DNA of 26,052 bases. Source: UBA1189 sp045654565. Lineage in GTDB: Bacteria > Bacteroidota > Bacteroidia > Bacteroidales > Bacteroidaceae. A program made the position numbers and the translations under genes. Positions 16,595 to 24,652 of the stretch are shown here, piece by piece. The stretch covers positions 1-26,052 of the forward strand of contig JAZONP010000040.1 of assembly GCA_045654565.1 (NCBI GenBank). The letters are read 5' to 3'. How positions within the stretch are numbered: the first letter of the stretch is position 1; the number at the start of each line of letters is the position of its first letter. The notes beneath the pieces are model-generated. The model ran no database searches. It saw only the letters and a program-made list of their open reading frames with translations, and had not been told where the DNA came from.

Positions 16595-16632
16595 AAAAAC
16601 AGAGCGATGAGGATCCTCATCGCTCTGTTTTT
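16595..16632. terminator. Bidirectional terminator between PL11 and sdaA
   Basis: A perfect 19-bp inverted repeat with no loop bases (AAAAACAGAGCGATGAGGA and its complement) is flanked by A residues on the left and T residues on the right. It lies between converging genes and should end transcription from both strands. Confidence 0.85.
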
Positions 16633-16664
16633 ATTTTATTTAATAAGACTATCCCTCTCTGTAT

Positions 16665-17897
16665 TTAGAAATACATTGTAGAGTGCTCGTTGCCCCACAT
16701 TTGCTTGTAGTTCTTGGCGAGACCACCCTCTGATGTCTCCTTATAAAGTGATGGGAGGTCGTGACCAGTTTTCTTCATAACCTCGACTACCTTGTCGAAC
16801 GATACGCGGTGTACACCATCGGTAAACATAGCATAGGAGTTGGCATCCATGGCACGGGCGGCAGCATAGGCATTACGCTCAATGCAGGGGATTTGCACAA
16901 GTCCGCACACGGGGTCGCAGGTGAGGCCAAGGTGATGTTCGAGACCCATTTCGGCAGCATACTCAATCTGAGAGGGGGTGCCACCGAAGAGCTGAGCTGC
17001 AGCGGCAGCAGCCATGGCGCAGGCTACGCCCACCTCGCCTTGACAACCTACCTCGGCACCAGAGATAGACGCATTAGTCTTGACAATGTTGCCGAAGAGG
17101 CCAGCAGTAGCTAGGGCGCGCAAGATTCGTTGCTCAGAGAAATTGCGTGACTTGTAGAGGTGATAGAGTACTGCAGGAAGAACTCCACACGAACCGCAAG
17201 TGGGCGCAGTGACAATCTTACCACCTGCAGCATTCTCTTCACTTACCGCCAAAGCATAGGCAAAGAGCAATCCACGAGTACGCATTGACTGTTGGTAACC
17301 TTCAGCACGCACAAAGTAGTTGGCGGCCTTACGACGCAAACAAAGCGGGCCTGGGAGTACACCTTCTTGCTCAAGTCCGTGCTGAACAGCCTCTTTCATC
17401 GTATGCCATACCTCTTGTAGGTATTCCCAAATGCTGGGGCCTTCGCATTCCTCGACATATTCCCAGTAGCTCTTGCCTGTGGAGATACACCATGAGAGGA
17501 TCTCGGTAGAGGTGTTCATGTCGTAAACTTGTTTATGCTCAATTGGGGTCTGACCCTCTTCGGCAAGTGCACCTCCGCCCACACTATAGACGGTCCACTC
17601 TGCGGTGCGCTCACCCCCTGCATCAAGTGCGCGGAATTTCATGCCATTGGGGTGGAAGGGGAGGAATTGTTTAGGCTCCCACACGATGGAGGTACGCTCC
17701 TCGCCCAACACCTCGAGGATCGCTTGGTCGGTCATGTGACCTTTGCCTGTGGCCGCGAGGCTGCCATAGAGAGTGACCTCGAAACGTGCGGCTCCTGCAT
17801 TGAGGTTAAGGAACTGAGTGGCTGCATTGCGGGGGCCCATTGTGTGACTGCTTGAGGGACCATGACCTATGCGGTAGAGTTCTTTGAGTGAGTACAT
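16665..17897 (-). CDS. sdaA: L-serine dehydratase, iron-sulfur type
   Basis: This single-chain enzyme converts L-serine to pyruvate and ammonia using a [4Fe-4S] cluster. The N-terminal domain starts MYSLKELYRIGHGPSSSHTMGP, and the catalytic domain carries TAPTCGSCGVLPAVL. The cluster cysteines fit C285 (GAEVGCQGEVG), C327 and C338 (TCDPVCGLVQIPCIERN), with the 42- and 11-residue spacing known from the Legionella enzyme. There is no cysteine near the C-terminus (ends NEHSTMYF), although in the Legionella structure, as I recall it, a terminal Cys fills the open iron site. The gene is the last of an apparent three-gene operon: it starts 22 nt after the dipeptidase fusion, behind an Lrp-type regulator. 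It ends at the bidirectional terminator shared with PL11. At 410 residues it is slightly shorter than the E. coli SdaA (about 454). Confidence 0.93.
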   Translation of the reverse strand: MYSLKELYRIGHGPSSSHTMGPRNAATQFLNLNAGAARFEVTLYGSLAATGKGHMTDQAILEVLGEERTSIVWEPKQFLPFHPNGMKFRALDAGGERTAEWTVYSVGGGALAEEGQTPIEHKQVYDMNTSTEILSWCISTGKSYWEYVEECEGPSIWEYLQEVWHTMKEAVQHGLEQEGVLPGPLCLRRKAANYFVRAEGYQQSMRTRGLLFAYALAVSEENAAGGKIVTAPTCGSCGVLPAVLYHLYKSRNFSEQRILRALATAGLFGNIVKTNASISGAEVGCQGEVGVACAMAAAAAAQLFGGTPSQIEYAAEMGLEHHLGLTCDPVCGLVQIPCIERNAYAAARAMDANSYAMFTDGVHRVSFDKVVEVMKKTGHDLPSLYKETSEGGLAKNYKQMWGNEHSTMYF

Positions 17898-17902
17898 ATC
17901 GT

Positions 17903-17937
17903 TAATTAGAAGTTAGTAGTTAGGAATTAGGAGTTGA
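17903..17937. repeat. Heptamer tandem repeat across the dipeptidase stop codon
   Basis: On the plus strand four units of nnnTTAG (TAATTAG, AAGTTAG, TAGTTAG, GAATTAG) are followed by a degenerate fifth, GAGTTGA. The stop codon of the upstream minus-strand gene (17920-17922) lies inside the repeat, and the sdaA start is just beyond it. Slippage would shift the frame of the dipeptidase tail and alter intergenic spacing. Confidence 0.6.
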
Positions 17938-19680
17938 TGCTGTTTGAACTATTCTCATCACACGAAGGAAATTGCCTCCCCAGAGTTTCTCAATATCTTG
18001 CTCTGTGAAACCTTCGGCACGTAGGCGGCGGGTGAGGTTAATGACTTCGGATGCGTCGGCACAGCCGATGATGCCTCCGTCGCCGTCGAAGTCGGTACCT
18101 ATGCCCACATGGTCGATACCTGCTACACTCACCATATGCATGATGTGGCGTACTGCATCATCGATAGTGGCACCGCCCTCTTTGCGCAGGAACCCATCGT
18201 AGAGGCATACTTGTGCCACACCGCCAGAGGTCGCGAGGGCACGTAGTTGGTCGTCGGTGAGATTACGCGGGTGGTCGCACAGGGCGCGTGCAGAGGAGTG
18301 GCTGCACACGATGGGGGTACAGCTAACTTCGATTGCTTGGTAGAAACTGCTTTCTGCAGCATGGGAGAGGTCGATCATCATACCCACTCGATTCATCTCA
18401 TGGATGACGGTACGGCCTAAGGGACTGAGACCTCCATGCTCATGGTTGCCGCGTGCAGAGTCGCACAGGTCGTTGTCGCCATTGTGGCAGAGCGTCATAT
18501 AGACCACACCACGTTGGCGGAAGTGTTCCACGCGTTGGGGATCGAGGCCGATGGCGTAGCCGTTCTCGATACCCAGCATCAGGGCACGGCGTCCCTCGCG
18601 CTTGAGACGATAGAGGTCGTCGGGGGTGTAGGCAATGGCCACACTCTCGGCATGTTGTGCTACCATAGTTTCTATCTGGCTAAGTAGACGCTCAGCCTTG
18701 GCAAAGGCTGCATCGAGCGAGGCTGCATCGCGTTCTTCTTGTCGGAGATAGGCTACCATGATGGTGGAGTCAAGGTGCCCCTCGGTCATCTTGTGCAGGT
18801 CGACGAGGATGCGTGGGTCGCGACAGGCGAAATCCACTTGTTGGTCGAATTTCATAGGGGTGTCGCAGTGTGTGTCGAGTGTGAGTACGCGTTGATGCAG
18901 TTCACGGGCCTCACTGTAGGAACGCGCTTCGCCTACGAGCCACTCGAAGAGCGGGAGCATGCTACGGTCACCACCGAGAATCATGCACTCGGGGTGCCAC
19001 TGCACACCTATCATGGACTTGTAGCAGATGCTCTCGACGGCTTCGATGATGCCATCGGGCGAGAAGGCCGACGCGACAAAGCCTGGTGCGATTTCTCTCA
19101 CTGCTTGGTGGTGAAAGGAGTTGACTGCCAATGTCTCGGTACCGAATATCTTGTGTAAGAGAGTCCCAAAAGTGATACGTACGGTGTGGGTGACCACGTA
19201 GCGTTCGGTCTTTTGGCTATGCTTGAGCGTGGCCGAAGCCTCATTGTATATGTCTTGATATAGTTTGCCTCCAAGAGCTGCAGTCATGACCTGTAGCCCG
19301 CGACAGATGCCGAGGATGGGGATTTGGCGGTTGGCAGCAAGACGCATAAGCATTAGCTCATGCCAGTCACGGGCGGGGTTGATGCTACCGAGTTCGCGTT
19401 GAGGCTCCTCACCGAGGTAGAGGGGATTGATGTCGCCCCCGCCAGAAAAGATTAGTGCATCTACACGTTCAAGTAGACTCACCATAGCATCGGTGTCTTC
19501 GGATGGCGGGATAATGAGTGGTGTTCCACCGGCTTCAAGCACCGAGCGGTAGTACCCTTCAAGTAGAGTACAGGTGCCTGTGTCGTAGTTGCCCGTGATA
19601 CCGATGATAGGGCGGCGCTTATATACAGGAAAAGAGGAATGCAGCGCAGTATATTCCTCTTCTATATTTAATTGTGGCAT
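17920..19680 (-). CDS. Fusion of C26 gamma-glutamyl hydrolase-like domain and M19 dipeptidase
   Basis: Residues 20-250 are a class I glutamine-amidotransferase-like C26 peptidase (PuuD type): FSGGGDINPLYL, nucleophile C126 in LGICRGLQ, and H229/E231 in QWHPE. Such domains hydrolyse gamma-glutamyl amide bonds. Residues 265-575 are an M19 (renal/membrane) dipeptidase with all metal ligands in family spacing: H271 and D273 (DTHCDT), E372 (GIENG), H440 (DLSH), H461 (CSHSS) and D530 (GTDFDG). M19 enzymes split a range of dipeptides, including Cys-Gly. There is no signal peptide, so both act in the cytoplasm. The fusion could cleave a gamma-glutamyl peptide and then the dipeptide it releases; that coupling is inference. 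It starts 4 nt after the Lrp-type gene and precedes sdaA, consistent with peptide and amino-acid use. Both domain calls are firm; the true substrate is unknown. Confidence 0.88.
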   Translation of the reverse strand: MPQLNIEEEYTALHSSFPVYKRRPIIGITGNYDTGTCTLLEGYYRSVLEAGGTPLIIPPSEDTDAMVSLLERVDALIFSGGGDINPLYLGEEPQRELGSINPARDWHELMLMRLAANRQIPILGICRGLQVMTAALGGKLYQDIYNEASATLKHSQKTERYVVTHTVRITFGTLLHKIFGTETLAVNSFHHQAVREIAPGFVASAFSPDGIIEAVESICYKSMIGVQWHPECMILGGDRSMLPLFEWLVGEARSYSEARELHQRVLTLDTHCDTPMKFDQQVDFACRDPRILVDLHKMTEGHLDSTIMVAYLRQEERDAASLDAAFAKAERLLSQIETMVAQHAESVAIAYTPDDLYRLKREGRRALMLGIENGYAIGLDPQRVEHFRQRGVVYMTLCHNGDNDLCDSARGNHEHGGLSPLGRTVIHEMNRVGMMIDLSHAAESSFYQAIEVSCTPIVCSHSSARALCDHPRNLTDDQLRALATSGGVAQVCLYDGFLRKEGGATIDDAVRHIMHMVSVAGIDHVGIGTDFDGDGGIIGCADASEVINLTRRLRAEGFTEQDIEKLWGGNFLRVMRIVQTASTPNS

Positions 19681-19684
19681 AGCC

Positions 19685-20149
19685 TTACTGCTCTATTGTG
19701 ACGGGAAGTTCTTTCTTGATGCTCTGGTCAAGCGAAATCATGGTCTCTGTGGCCATCACGCCGGGGATCTCCTGGATTCGCTCGTTGAGGAGGGTCATCA
19801 GGTGTTCATTGTCACGGGCATAGAGTTTCACAATCACACTATATGGACCCGTCGTGAAGTGGGCCTCTACAATCTCGGGAATCTTTTTAAGTTCCTCAAT
19901 AGCCTCCTTGTACATAGAACCCTTAGCAAGGCTTAGGCCCACGTAGGTGCAAGTGTGGAATCCCAACTTTTTGGGGTTGATGTGGTAACCAGAACCGCTT
20001 ATAACACCGATATCTGTTAGACGCTGTACACGCTGGTGTATGGCGGCGCGAGATACACCACACTCATCGGCTACATCTTTGAAAGGGATACGGGCATTCT
20101 TGGATATGATATCCAAGATTCTCTTATCTAATTCGTCAATCTTTTCCAT
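19685..20149 (-). CDS. Lrp/AsnC-family transcriptional regulator
   Basis: This 154-residue protein has an N-terminal winged helix-turn-helix (LDKRILDIISKNARIPFKDVADE then CGVSRAAIHQRVQRLTDIGVI, about residues 8-50) and a C-terminal AsnC/RAM ligand-binding domain (TCTYVGLSLAKGS, VEAHFTTGPYSVIVKLYA, IPGVMATETMISL). I chose the ATG at 20149 because a longer in-frame TTG start at 20188 lies within the -7 promoter box. It is the first gene of an operon with the C26-M19 fusion (4-nt gap) and sdaA. Members of this family often sense an amino acid and control nearby amino-acid genes, so control of its own operon is the simplest guess. No operator can be defined by eye. Confidence 0.92.
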   Translation of the reverse strand: MEKIDELDKRILDIISKNARIPFKDVADECGVSRAAIHQRVQRLTDIGVISGSGYHINPKKLGFHTCTYVGLSLAKGSMYKEAIEELKKIPEIVEAHFTTGPYSVIVKLYARDNEHLMTLLNERIQEIPGVMATETMISLDQSIKKELPVTIEQ

Positions 20150-20185
20150 TGTACTAGATTTGTGTGCTAAATGTGAAAATGATAG

Positions 20186-20193
20186 CAAATATA
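20186..20193 (-). promoter_or_regulatory. Promoter -7 box for the lrp-dipeptidase-sdaA operon
   Basis: On the minus strand this reads TATATTTG, 36 nt before the ATG at 20149. The surrounding region (20189-20239) is very AT-rich, with no clear TTTG at -33. Confidence 0.5.
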
Positions 20194-20239
20194 GACTATT
20201 TTTTTTGATTTGTGTATATCTATATCGCTTTTTGTGACT

Positions 20240-20770
20240 TTATGCTCGTAAAATCTCTTTTTTGAATAGCTTAACCGACTCTTCGACTTGACAAATGTTT
20301 TCTAATCGGTTGGCGCAGAATGTGTGGGTAGCACGCGTGTAGAAGGGGCTCCGTTGCTCAAGCATCTTGGTGATGTATTGGCGCAGCTCCTCGGAGCTTT
20401 TTCCTGCTACCAAGGGACGTTGTGTGCGGGCAATGGTTAATCGGGTGTAGATGACATCAACGGATGCTTCGAGGAATACTGTCGTACCTTGCGCATTCAT
20501 GTATTCCATGTTGTCGAAGAAGCAGGGGGTGCCACCTCCTGTGGCGATGATGACATCTTCGAACTCGGCTACCTCATGTAACATCGTACGTTCAATTTGG
20601 CGAAAACCCTCCTCACCACGTTCGATGAAGAGTTGTGAGACCGTGCAGTGAAAGCGATTTTCAATGTAGTGGTCAAGGTCGATGAACTGCAAGCCGAGGT
20701 CACGTGCCAAGGCTTTGCCCAATGTTGTTTTGCCGGCGGCCATGAAGCCGACGAGTAGGATGCGTGTCAT
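20240..20770 (-). CDS. aroK: Shikimate kinase
   Basis: This cytoplasmic 176-residue kinase phosphorylates shikimate to shikimate 3-phosphate in aromatic amino-acid and chorismate synthesis. The Walker A loop is GFMAAGKT (residues 8-15). DLD at 31-33, R57 in GFRQIE and the GGG at 78-80 fit the shikimate-binding site, and R118 in RTQRPL fits the lid arginine. The length matches the family. The start lies 6 nt after topA, so the two are cotranscribed; a topA-aroK pairing is familiar in Bacteroidales. No terminator is obvious after it, and the next operon has its own promoter. Confidence 0.95.
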   Translation of the reverse strand: MTRILLVGFMAAGKTTLGKALARDLGLQFIDLDHYIENRFHCTVSQLFIERGEEGFRQIERTMLHEVAEFEDVIIATGGGTPCFFDNMEYMNAQGTTVFLEASVDVIYTRLTIARTQRPLVAGKSSEELRQYITKMLEQRSPFYTRATHTFCANRLENICQVEESVKLFKKEILRA

Positions 20771-20776
20771 GGGAAT

Positions 20777-23104
20777 TTACTTCTTTCGACGACGTGGAGC
20801 TGCAGGTTTGTCTGCTGCCTTCTCGATGATGGCCATGCAGGCTGCAAGGTCGAGTGAGGTAGGGTCGACGCCTGTAGGGATCTTATAGTTCTTACCTCCC
20901 ATGGCAATGTAGGGGCCATACCTTCCATTGAGTATTTCCACTTCAGGGTTCTCTGCAAAGGTCTTGAGCTGTCGTTGTTGCTCAAACTGACGTTTCTTCT
21001 CGATGAGTTCGATGCCTTCTTCCAATGTCAAGGCCATGGGGTCGGTGCCTGCGGGAAGGCTCACATACTGCTTACCCAACTGTACGTAGGGACCGAAGCG
21101 GCCTACGTTCACCACCAATGGCGTGTCTTCATATTCGCCGAGTGTACGGGGTAGGGCAAAGAGTGCGAGTGCCTCTTCGAGAGTGATTGTATCGATAGAC
21201 TGTCCCTTCTGTAGCTGTGCGAAGCGGGGTTTCTCTGTGTCGGAGGCAAGGCCTACTTGTACTACGGGGCCGAAACGACCGATTTTTACCGATACGGGGC
21301 GACCGCTCTTGGGGTCGGTGCCGAGCACGCGCTCGCCCACCTTGCGCTCCTGCTTGATTGCCATGGTCTGCTCGATGAGGGGGGCAAAGTCCTTGTAGAA
21401 CTCATCGATTACGTCCTCCCAGGGTTTCTGTCCCTCGGCAACCTCGTCGAACTCCTTCTCTACGGTCGCCGTGAAGGCATAGTCGAGCACTTGGGGGAAG
21501 TTGACGGTAAGGAAATCGTTTACGACAGTACCCACATCGGTCGGGAGGAGGCGTGCCTTGGCCTTATCGTAGGTCTCGCGGGTCTGCTTGTCGGTGAGTT
21601 TGTCTCCCTTGAGCTTCAGTACATTAATCATTCGCTCCTGTCCGGGGCGGTCCTCCTTGACCACGTAGTCGCGGTTCTGGATGGTGCTGATAGTGGGCGC
21701 ATACGTTGAGGGACGACCGATTCCCAGCTCCTCAAGTTTGTGTACGAGGCTGGCCTCATTGTAGCGTCTGGGATGCTGAGTGTAGCGCTCAGTGGCAGTT
21801 ATCTCAGAATAGTGGAGTTGCTGCCCATGATGTACGGGTGGCAGTATGTTGGTGTCTTGATTATCGTCGATGTCGTCGGCAGTGGTTTCGCGGTATACAC
21901 GGAGGAAACCATCGAACTTGACCACCTCGCCTGTAGCCTCAAAGGTGTATGGTGAGCCGCTCATGCTGATGGTGACAATGGTCTTTTCTAATTGTGCGTC
22001 GGCCATCTGGGATGCTATGGTGCGCTTCCAGATGAGTTCATAGAGTCGGTGTTCGGCTGCTGTGCCCTCGATGGTCTGACGGTCCATATAGGTGGGGCGT
22101 ATGGCTTCGTGAGCCTCCTGTGCACCCTTAGCTTTTGTCTTGAAGTTACGCGCTTTATGATACTCGGCACCCATATTCTCTGTGATGACCTTTTTGCTGG
22201 CACCGAGACAGAGCGATGACAGGTTAGTCGAGTCGGTACGCATGTAGGTGATTTGTCCCGATTCGTAGAGGCGTTGAGCGATAGTCATTGTCTGCGACAC
22301 CGAGAACCCCAACTTGCGGGCAGCCTCCTGTTGCAAGGTAGATGTGGTGAAGGGTGCTGCGGGGAAGCGCACTACAGGCTCAGTCTCTACTCCTTCGATA
22401 GTGAAGATGGCCTCCTTGCATTGTGCGAGGAATGTTTCGGCCTCAGCTTTCTCCCTGAATCGTGTGCCTAACTCGGCTTTCAGTTCGGACGTTCCTCCCT
22501 CGGCGTTGGGCACTAAGAATAGGGCTACTACGCGGTAGGCGGCTTCAGGAGTGAAGCCTTGAATCTCGCGCTCACGCTCTACGATGAGGCGTACGGCAAC
22601 TGATTGTACGCGGCCTGCCGAAAGCGATGGCTTAACCTTTTTCCACAGCACGGGCGAGAGTTTGAAACCCACGATACGGTCGAGCACGCGGCGAGCCTGC
22701 TGCGCATTGACGAGGTTGATGTCAATCTCGCGGGGCGTCTGAATAGCATTGAGGATAGCATCCTTGGTAATCTCGTGGAATACGATGCGCTTGGTCTTCT
22801 CGGGGGTCAGTCCCAATACCTCATACAAGTGCCAGCTGATGGCTTCTCCCTCGCGGTCTTCATCGGATGCAAGCCACACCATCTCGGCTGCTGAGGCTGC
22901 CTTACGCAAATCTTCGACCACCTTCTTCTTGTCGGAGGGTATCTCATAAGTTGGTGCATAAGTCTCGACGTCGATGCTGAAGTCCTTCGTCTTCAAGTCG
23001 CGAATATGACCAAAACTCGACATCACTTTATAATCCTTACCGAGAAACTTCTCTATCGTCTTAGCCTTAGCGGGAGACTCCACTATCACCAGATTCTTTT
23101 GCAT
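20777..23104 (-). CDS. topA: DNA topoisomerase I
   Basis: This type IA topoisomerase relaxes negative supercoils. The Toprim domain starts at residue 5 (LVIVESPAKAKTIEKFLG, catalytic E9) with the metal-binding DEDREGE at 81-87. The catalytic tyrosine is Y287 in QITYMRTDS, and SAGRVQSVAVRLIVERE (162-178) is a family signature. In place of the four-cysteine zinc fingers of the E. coli enzyme, the C-terminus carries repeated GRFGP(Y/V)VQ(L/V)G modules (about 635-760), ending in a basic RRRKK tail. The 775-residue length is usual for Bacteroidetes. The gene leads a topA-aroK operon, with a -7 box at 23135-23142. Confidence 0.97.
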   Translation of the reverse strand: MQKNLVIVESPAKAKTIEKFLGKDYKVMSSFGHIRDLKTKDFSIDVETYAPTYEIPSDKKKVVEDLRKAASAAEMVWLASDEDREGEAISWHLYEVLGLTPEKTKRIVFHEITKDAILNAIQTPREIDINLVNAQQARRVLDRIVGFKLSPVLWKKVKPSLSAGRVQSVAVRLIVEREREIQGFTPEAAYRVVALFLVPNAEGGTSELKAELGTRFREKAEAETFLAQCKEAIFTIEGVETEPVVRFPAAPFTTSTLQQEAARKLGFSVSQTMTIAQRLYESGQITYMRTDSTNLSSLCLGASKKVITENMGAEYHKARNFKTKAKGAQEAHEAIRPTYMDRQTIEGTAAEHRLYELIWKRTIASQMADAQLEKTIVTISMSGSPYTFEATGEVVKFDGFLRVYRETTADDIDDNQDTNILPPVHHGQQLHYSEITATERYTQHPRRYNEASLVHKLEELGIGRPSTYAPTISTIQNRDYVVKEDRPGQERMINVLKLKGDKLTDKQTRETYDKAKARLLPTDVGTVVNDFLTVNFPQVLDYAFTATVEKEFDEVAEGQKPWEDVIDEFYKDFAPLIEQTMAIKQERKVGERVLGTDPKSGRPVSVKIGRFGPVVQVGLASDTEKPRFAQLQKGQSIDTITLEEALALFALPRTLGEYEDTPLVVNVGRFGPYVQLGKQYVSLPAGTDPMALTLEEGIELIEKKRQFEQQRQLKTFAENPEVEILNGRYGPYIAMGGKNYKIPTGVDPTSLDLAACMAIIEKAADKPAAPRRRKK

Positions 23105-23134
23105 AATATCAACGCTGTTTTAGAAAAATCGCCG

Positions 23135-23142
23135 CAAAAGTA
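23135..23142 (-). promoter_or_regulatory. Promoter -7 box for topA-aroK
   Basis: On the minus strand this reads TACTTTTG, matching TAnnTTTG, 30 nt before the topA ATG. The upstream -33 region is not clear. Confidence 0.55.
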
Positions 23143-23191
23143 GACAAAAAAAATGAATCGCTATTATAAATAGGTGTAAAAGTGATTTTTT

Positions 23192-24358
23192 TCACACTTT
23201 CGTGCATACAACAAGCGTCTTTGTCTCGTCATCGAGCGTGGTGGCAAAGAGGTAACGAGCGCCTCCGTCGCTGATTTTAAGGCGTTTTTTTAGGTTGTCC
23301 ACATGCTCGGGGAAATTGCGCACGGCAAGGTTGGCCTGTCTGATGCCGAGTGCTTTCAGCTCTCGTTTGCCGAATCCGCAAACTCTCTCCACCTGGAATA
23401 TGCGTCCAGGGAAGTCGCTAATCAGCGTGTCAGATGTATACAGATGCGTATTGCGGTGTAGTTTCGTGAGTCCGAAGCGTTCGGCAGGGAGTCGGTAGCA
23501 TCCTGCCTTCATCAATGCACTATTGGGTTCATAGAGATAGGTGCCGATGACTGCGGCGTAGGTGCATGATGCTTCGGCCTCCTGCTCTGCAGTAAAGGCA
23601 AACTGCTGCGTATGTCCTCCTTGCAGGTTGATGGCGTGTATAGGAATCTCCTTTGTGCTCTCCCCTCCAAGTATAAGCAGCAACTCTTTGCATTCGTTGT
23701 TGACTGCTACTACATGAACTTCGCTCACTGAGTGTAGTTCGCGGATGGCTTGGGAGATGTCAAGCATTGGCGAACATTTTATCATTACGCGCGCGGCTTT
23801 CTTCATGAGTAACTCTTCCAATCGGCACACATCGGGCTCGCAGTCGCTTAACGATACCACCTTATTGCCGCCTCGGTCCCTGCGTGCGGGATCTACGAAT
23901 ATCCAGTCTTGGTGAGGAAGTTCAGCAAGAGCCTCCTCGCTATCGGTATTGACCACACGGATTGGCTTGCCCAGAAGTGCGAAGTTGTGTTTCGCGATAC
24001 GGCATAGTTCTGCATTACGCTCTATGTAGGTGACTTCGTTGAACTGCTCTGCCATATAACTGCAGTCAATGCCAAAACCTCCTGTGAGGTCTGCCAGGCG
24101 TTCACCATCCACCAAAGAAGCCTTGTAGTTTGCCGTCGCCTCTGAGGAGCACTGTTCCATGGAGAGGCGCACAGGAAATACGATACCCTCTACCGCAGCC
24201 CATGCGGGGAGCTTGATCGAGGCCAGTCGGCGTCCCTCGATTTGGGTAGCTGCTACGCGCATGTCCACTTGGGGGTATCGTGTGGCTTGTAGAGCCAGGC
24301 TACGTACGTCATCGTTACGATGCTCTTTGATAAAGGCTAATGTGGCTTCGTCAATCAT
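23192..24358 (-). CDS. SAM-dependent methyltransferase with THUMP-like domain
   Basis: The protein has a class I methyltransferase fold: motif I LADLTGGFGIDC at about residues 88-99, motif II VTYIERN, and motif IV DWIFVDPARRDRGGNKV near 151-167. A C-terminal THUMP-like domain follows (about 290-388; FGLTKLHRNTHLYTSD, FPGRIFQVERV), which suggests an RNA substrate, probably tRNA or rRNA. Proteins of this architecture are widespread in Bacteroidetes and usually uncharacterised. I chose the ATG at 24358 (388 aa): a longer in-frame start at 24418 would place the promoter -7 box (24396-24403) inside the coding region, and its extra 20 residues look non-native. It is divergent from the B3/4 gene and is followed by the topA promoter. 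The family is firm; the exact RNA target is unknown. Confidence 0.85.
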   Translation of the reverse strand: MIDEATLAFIKEHRNDDVRSLALQATRYPQVDMRVAATQIEGRRLASIKLPAWAAVEGIVFPVRLSMEQCSSEATANYKASLVDGERLADLTGGFGIDCSYMAEQFNEVTYIERNAELCRIAKHNFALLGKPIRVVNTDSEEALAELPHQDWIFVDPARRDRGGNKVVSLSDCEPDVCRLEELLMKKAARVMIKCSPMLDISQAIRELHSVSEVHVVAVNNECKELLLILGGESTKEIPIHAINLQGGHTQQFAFTAEQEAEASCTYAAVIGTYLYEPNSALMKAGCYRLPAERFGLTKLHRNTHLYTSDTLISDFPGRIFQVERVCGFGKRELKALGIRQANLAVRNFPEHVDNLKKRLKISDGGARYLFATTLDDETKTLVVCTKV

Positions 24359-24395
24359 TTTGGGCTTTGAGCAATGAGCTATGAGCATTGATAGC

Positions 24396-24426
24396 CAAAG
24401 GTAAGGCATTGTTGGCAAACAGCAAA
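24396..24426 (-). promoter_or_regulatory. Promoter for the methyltransferase gene
   Basis: On the minus strand a TACCTTTG -7 box (24396-24403) is preceded by TTTG (24423-24426) with a 19-nt spacer. This placement decides the start codon at 24358. Confidence 0.6.
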
Positions 24427-24441
24427 ATTTACCCCTCTATT

Positions 24442-24473
24442 TTTGTGAATATAGCAAACATCGTGTACCTTTG
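24442..24473 (+). promoter_or_regulatory. Promoter for the B3/4-domain gene
   Basis: TACCTTTG (24466-24473) has TTTG at 24442-24445 with a 20-nt spacer, facing away from the methyltransferase promoter. Transcripts would start near 24480 and carry a leader of about 170 nt that includes the repeat element at 24501-24620. Confidence 0.6.
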
Positions 24474-24500
24474 CCCAAGAGTTGTTGCTCCTATACGCCT

Positions 24501-24620
24501 TGTGCCATACTGGGTGAAACGAAGTATCTCACAGTGGACTCTGCCTGAGACTTGCGCGGGACCCTTGCTTTTCCCCTTCGGGCCAGCGACCTAAAGGTTC
24601 ACTGTCGTTCAGGATGACAA
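24501..24620. repeat. MITE-like imperfect inverted-repeat element
   Basis: The left end TGTGCCATACTGGGTGAA (24501-24518) resembles the complement of the right end (TTGTCATCCTGAACGACAG read on the minus strand, 24602-24620). The interior has a small CCCC-TTC-GGG hairpin (24573-24582) and CCTAAAGGTTC (24590-24600), which also occurs twice at 1-54. No coding capacity is seen. It is best described as a short non-autonomous or palindromic repeat inserted in the leader of the B3/4 gene. Confidence 0.6.
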
Positions 24621-24652
24621 TTAACTTTACACACTATACCCTAAGCAACCCC

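Noticed and set aside
20150..20188. TTG start at 20188 for the Lrp-type regulator
   Set aside because: It overlaps the TATATTTG promoter box, and MEKIDELDKRIL at 20149 is the normal family start.
24359..24418. Longer start of the methyltransferase gene
   Set aside because: A complete -33/-7 promoter lies within this stretch, so it should be untranslated.
24614..24652. ATG at 24614 as start of the B3/4 gene
   Set aside because: It lies in the dispersed repeat (GGATGACAA) and adds 13 residues outside the family domain.
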